Positions 13,481-13,804 of a stretch of DNA of 13,804 nucleotides are shown here, piece after piece. Every line of letters begins with the position of its first letter. Positions within the stretch are counted from its first letter, which is position 1. The translations under genes and the position numbers were made by a program. Below the pieces are notes generated by a model, which did not search any database, was not told the DNA's origin, and saw only the letters and a list, made by a program, of their open reading frames with translations. Origin of the DNA: Deltaproteobacteria bacterium (GTDB lineage: Bacteria > Desulfobacterota > Dissulfuribacteria > Dissulfuribacterales > UBA3076); the NCBI GenBank assembly GCA_030605675.1, contig JAUWHV010000130.1:1-13804 (forward strand). The letters are read 5' to 3'.

Positions 13481-13804
13481 TTACTTGAGCCCCAACACAT
13501 CTTGCATATCATAAAACCCGGCGGGCTGTTCGACGATCCAGAGGGCCGCTCTCACTGCTCCTTTTGCAAAGGTGTCCCGGCTTGATGCCTTATGAACGAT
13601 CTCAATACGTTCACCTATGCCGCCGAAAAGCACTGTGTGTTCGCCGACTATGTCTCCGGCTCGAAGGGTCTGGATGCCAATTTCCTTTTTGCTCCGCTCA
13701 CCGATGAACCCATGCCTTTCAAATAAACCTACCTCGTTGAAATCCCTGCCGAGGGAAGCGGCAATGACCTTGCCTAACTGGAGGGCCGTACCGCTTGGGG
13801 CATC
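13481..13804 (-). CDS. dapB: 4-hydroxy-tetrahydrodipicolinate reductase, C-terminal part
   Basis: The 107 codons visible on the minus strand begin at the window edge and end at a TAA (13481-13483). They start DAPSGTALQLGK, the conserved dihydrodipicolinate-binding motif of DapB, and continue with FIGERSKKEIG, the typical LRAGDIVGEHTVLFGG and ERIEIVHKASSRDTFAKGA, ending in ALWIVEQPAGFYDMQDVLG. DapB reduces hydroxy-tetrahydrodipicolinate with NAD(P)H in the lysine pathway. The N-terminal nucleotide-binding domain is outside the window. It comes just upstream of dapL, whose substrate DapB makes, so the pair forms a pathway unit; dapA may be further upstream. Confidence 0.95.
   Translation of the reverse strand, partial: DAPSGTALQLGKVIAASLGRDFNEVGLFERHGFIGERSKKEIGIQTLRAGDIVGEHTVLFGGIGERIEIVHKASSRDTFAKGAVRAALWIVEQPAGFYDMQDVLGLK

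Overview
This window looks like ordinary chromosomal housekeeping DNA from a Gram-negative bacterium, most likely a deltaproteobacterium (Desulfobacterota). That placement is an inference. It rests on the rplU-rpmA-obg-proB-proA-nadD-rsfS order, an LL-diaminopimelate aminotransferase next to dapB, moderate GC content, and intergenic gaps full of short-word repeats. I cannot assign a genus.

Layout. Positions 1-316 hold a broken PIN-domain (VapC-type) toxin gene, followed by a gene-poor stretch to about 686. The plus-strand housekeeping block then runs rplU, rpmA, (a minus-strand PIN remnant), obg, proB, proA, and a nadD-rsfS fusion. Next come a lone oligopeptide/dipeptide ABC ATPase, lon, and an M20 peptidase that overlaps the end of lon. 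On the minus strand, converging on this block, is a second group read from right to left: dapB (cut by the window end), dapL, folK, and a small YHS/TRASH-type membrane protein.

How the genes fit together. L21, L27, the Obg GTPase and the RsfS domain all act on the large ribosomal subunit. ProB and ProA carry out the first two steps of proline synthesis and share a 4-base overlap. NadD makes the NAD precursor and is here fused to RsfS in one chain. Lon and the M20 peptidase plausibly act in sequence, Lon cutting proteins to peptides and the M20 enzyme trimming peptides. DapB and DapL act in lysine and peptidoglycan precursor synthesis; FolK acts in folate synthesis.

The most unusual signal is a set of short tandem-word repeats. 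Intergenic gaps carry 7-base words (three of them inside inverted-repeat elements of about 87-133 bp) and one 9-base word array. Two genes, the ABC ATPase and folK, carry 8-base words inserted in frame at surface-loop positions, lying in the orientation that leaves the reading frame open. The folK array and the first ABC array are reverse complements of essentially the same octamer and encode nearly the same peptide, SPNHQITK. I see no CRISPR array, tRNA, rRNA, complete transposase, phage gene or obvious new defence system here. The repeat family and the NadD-RsfS fusion are the points most worth checking.
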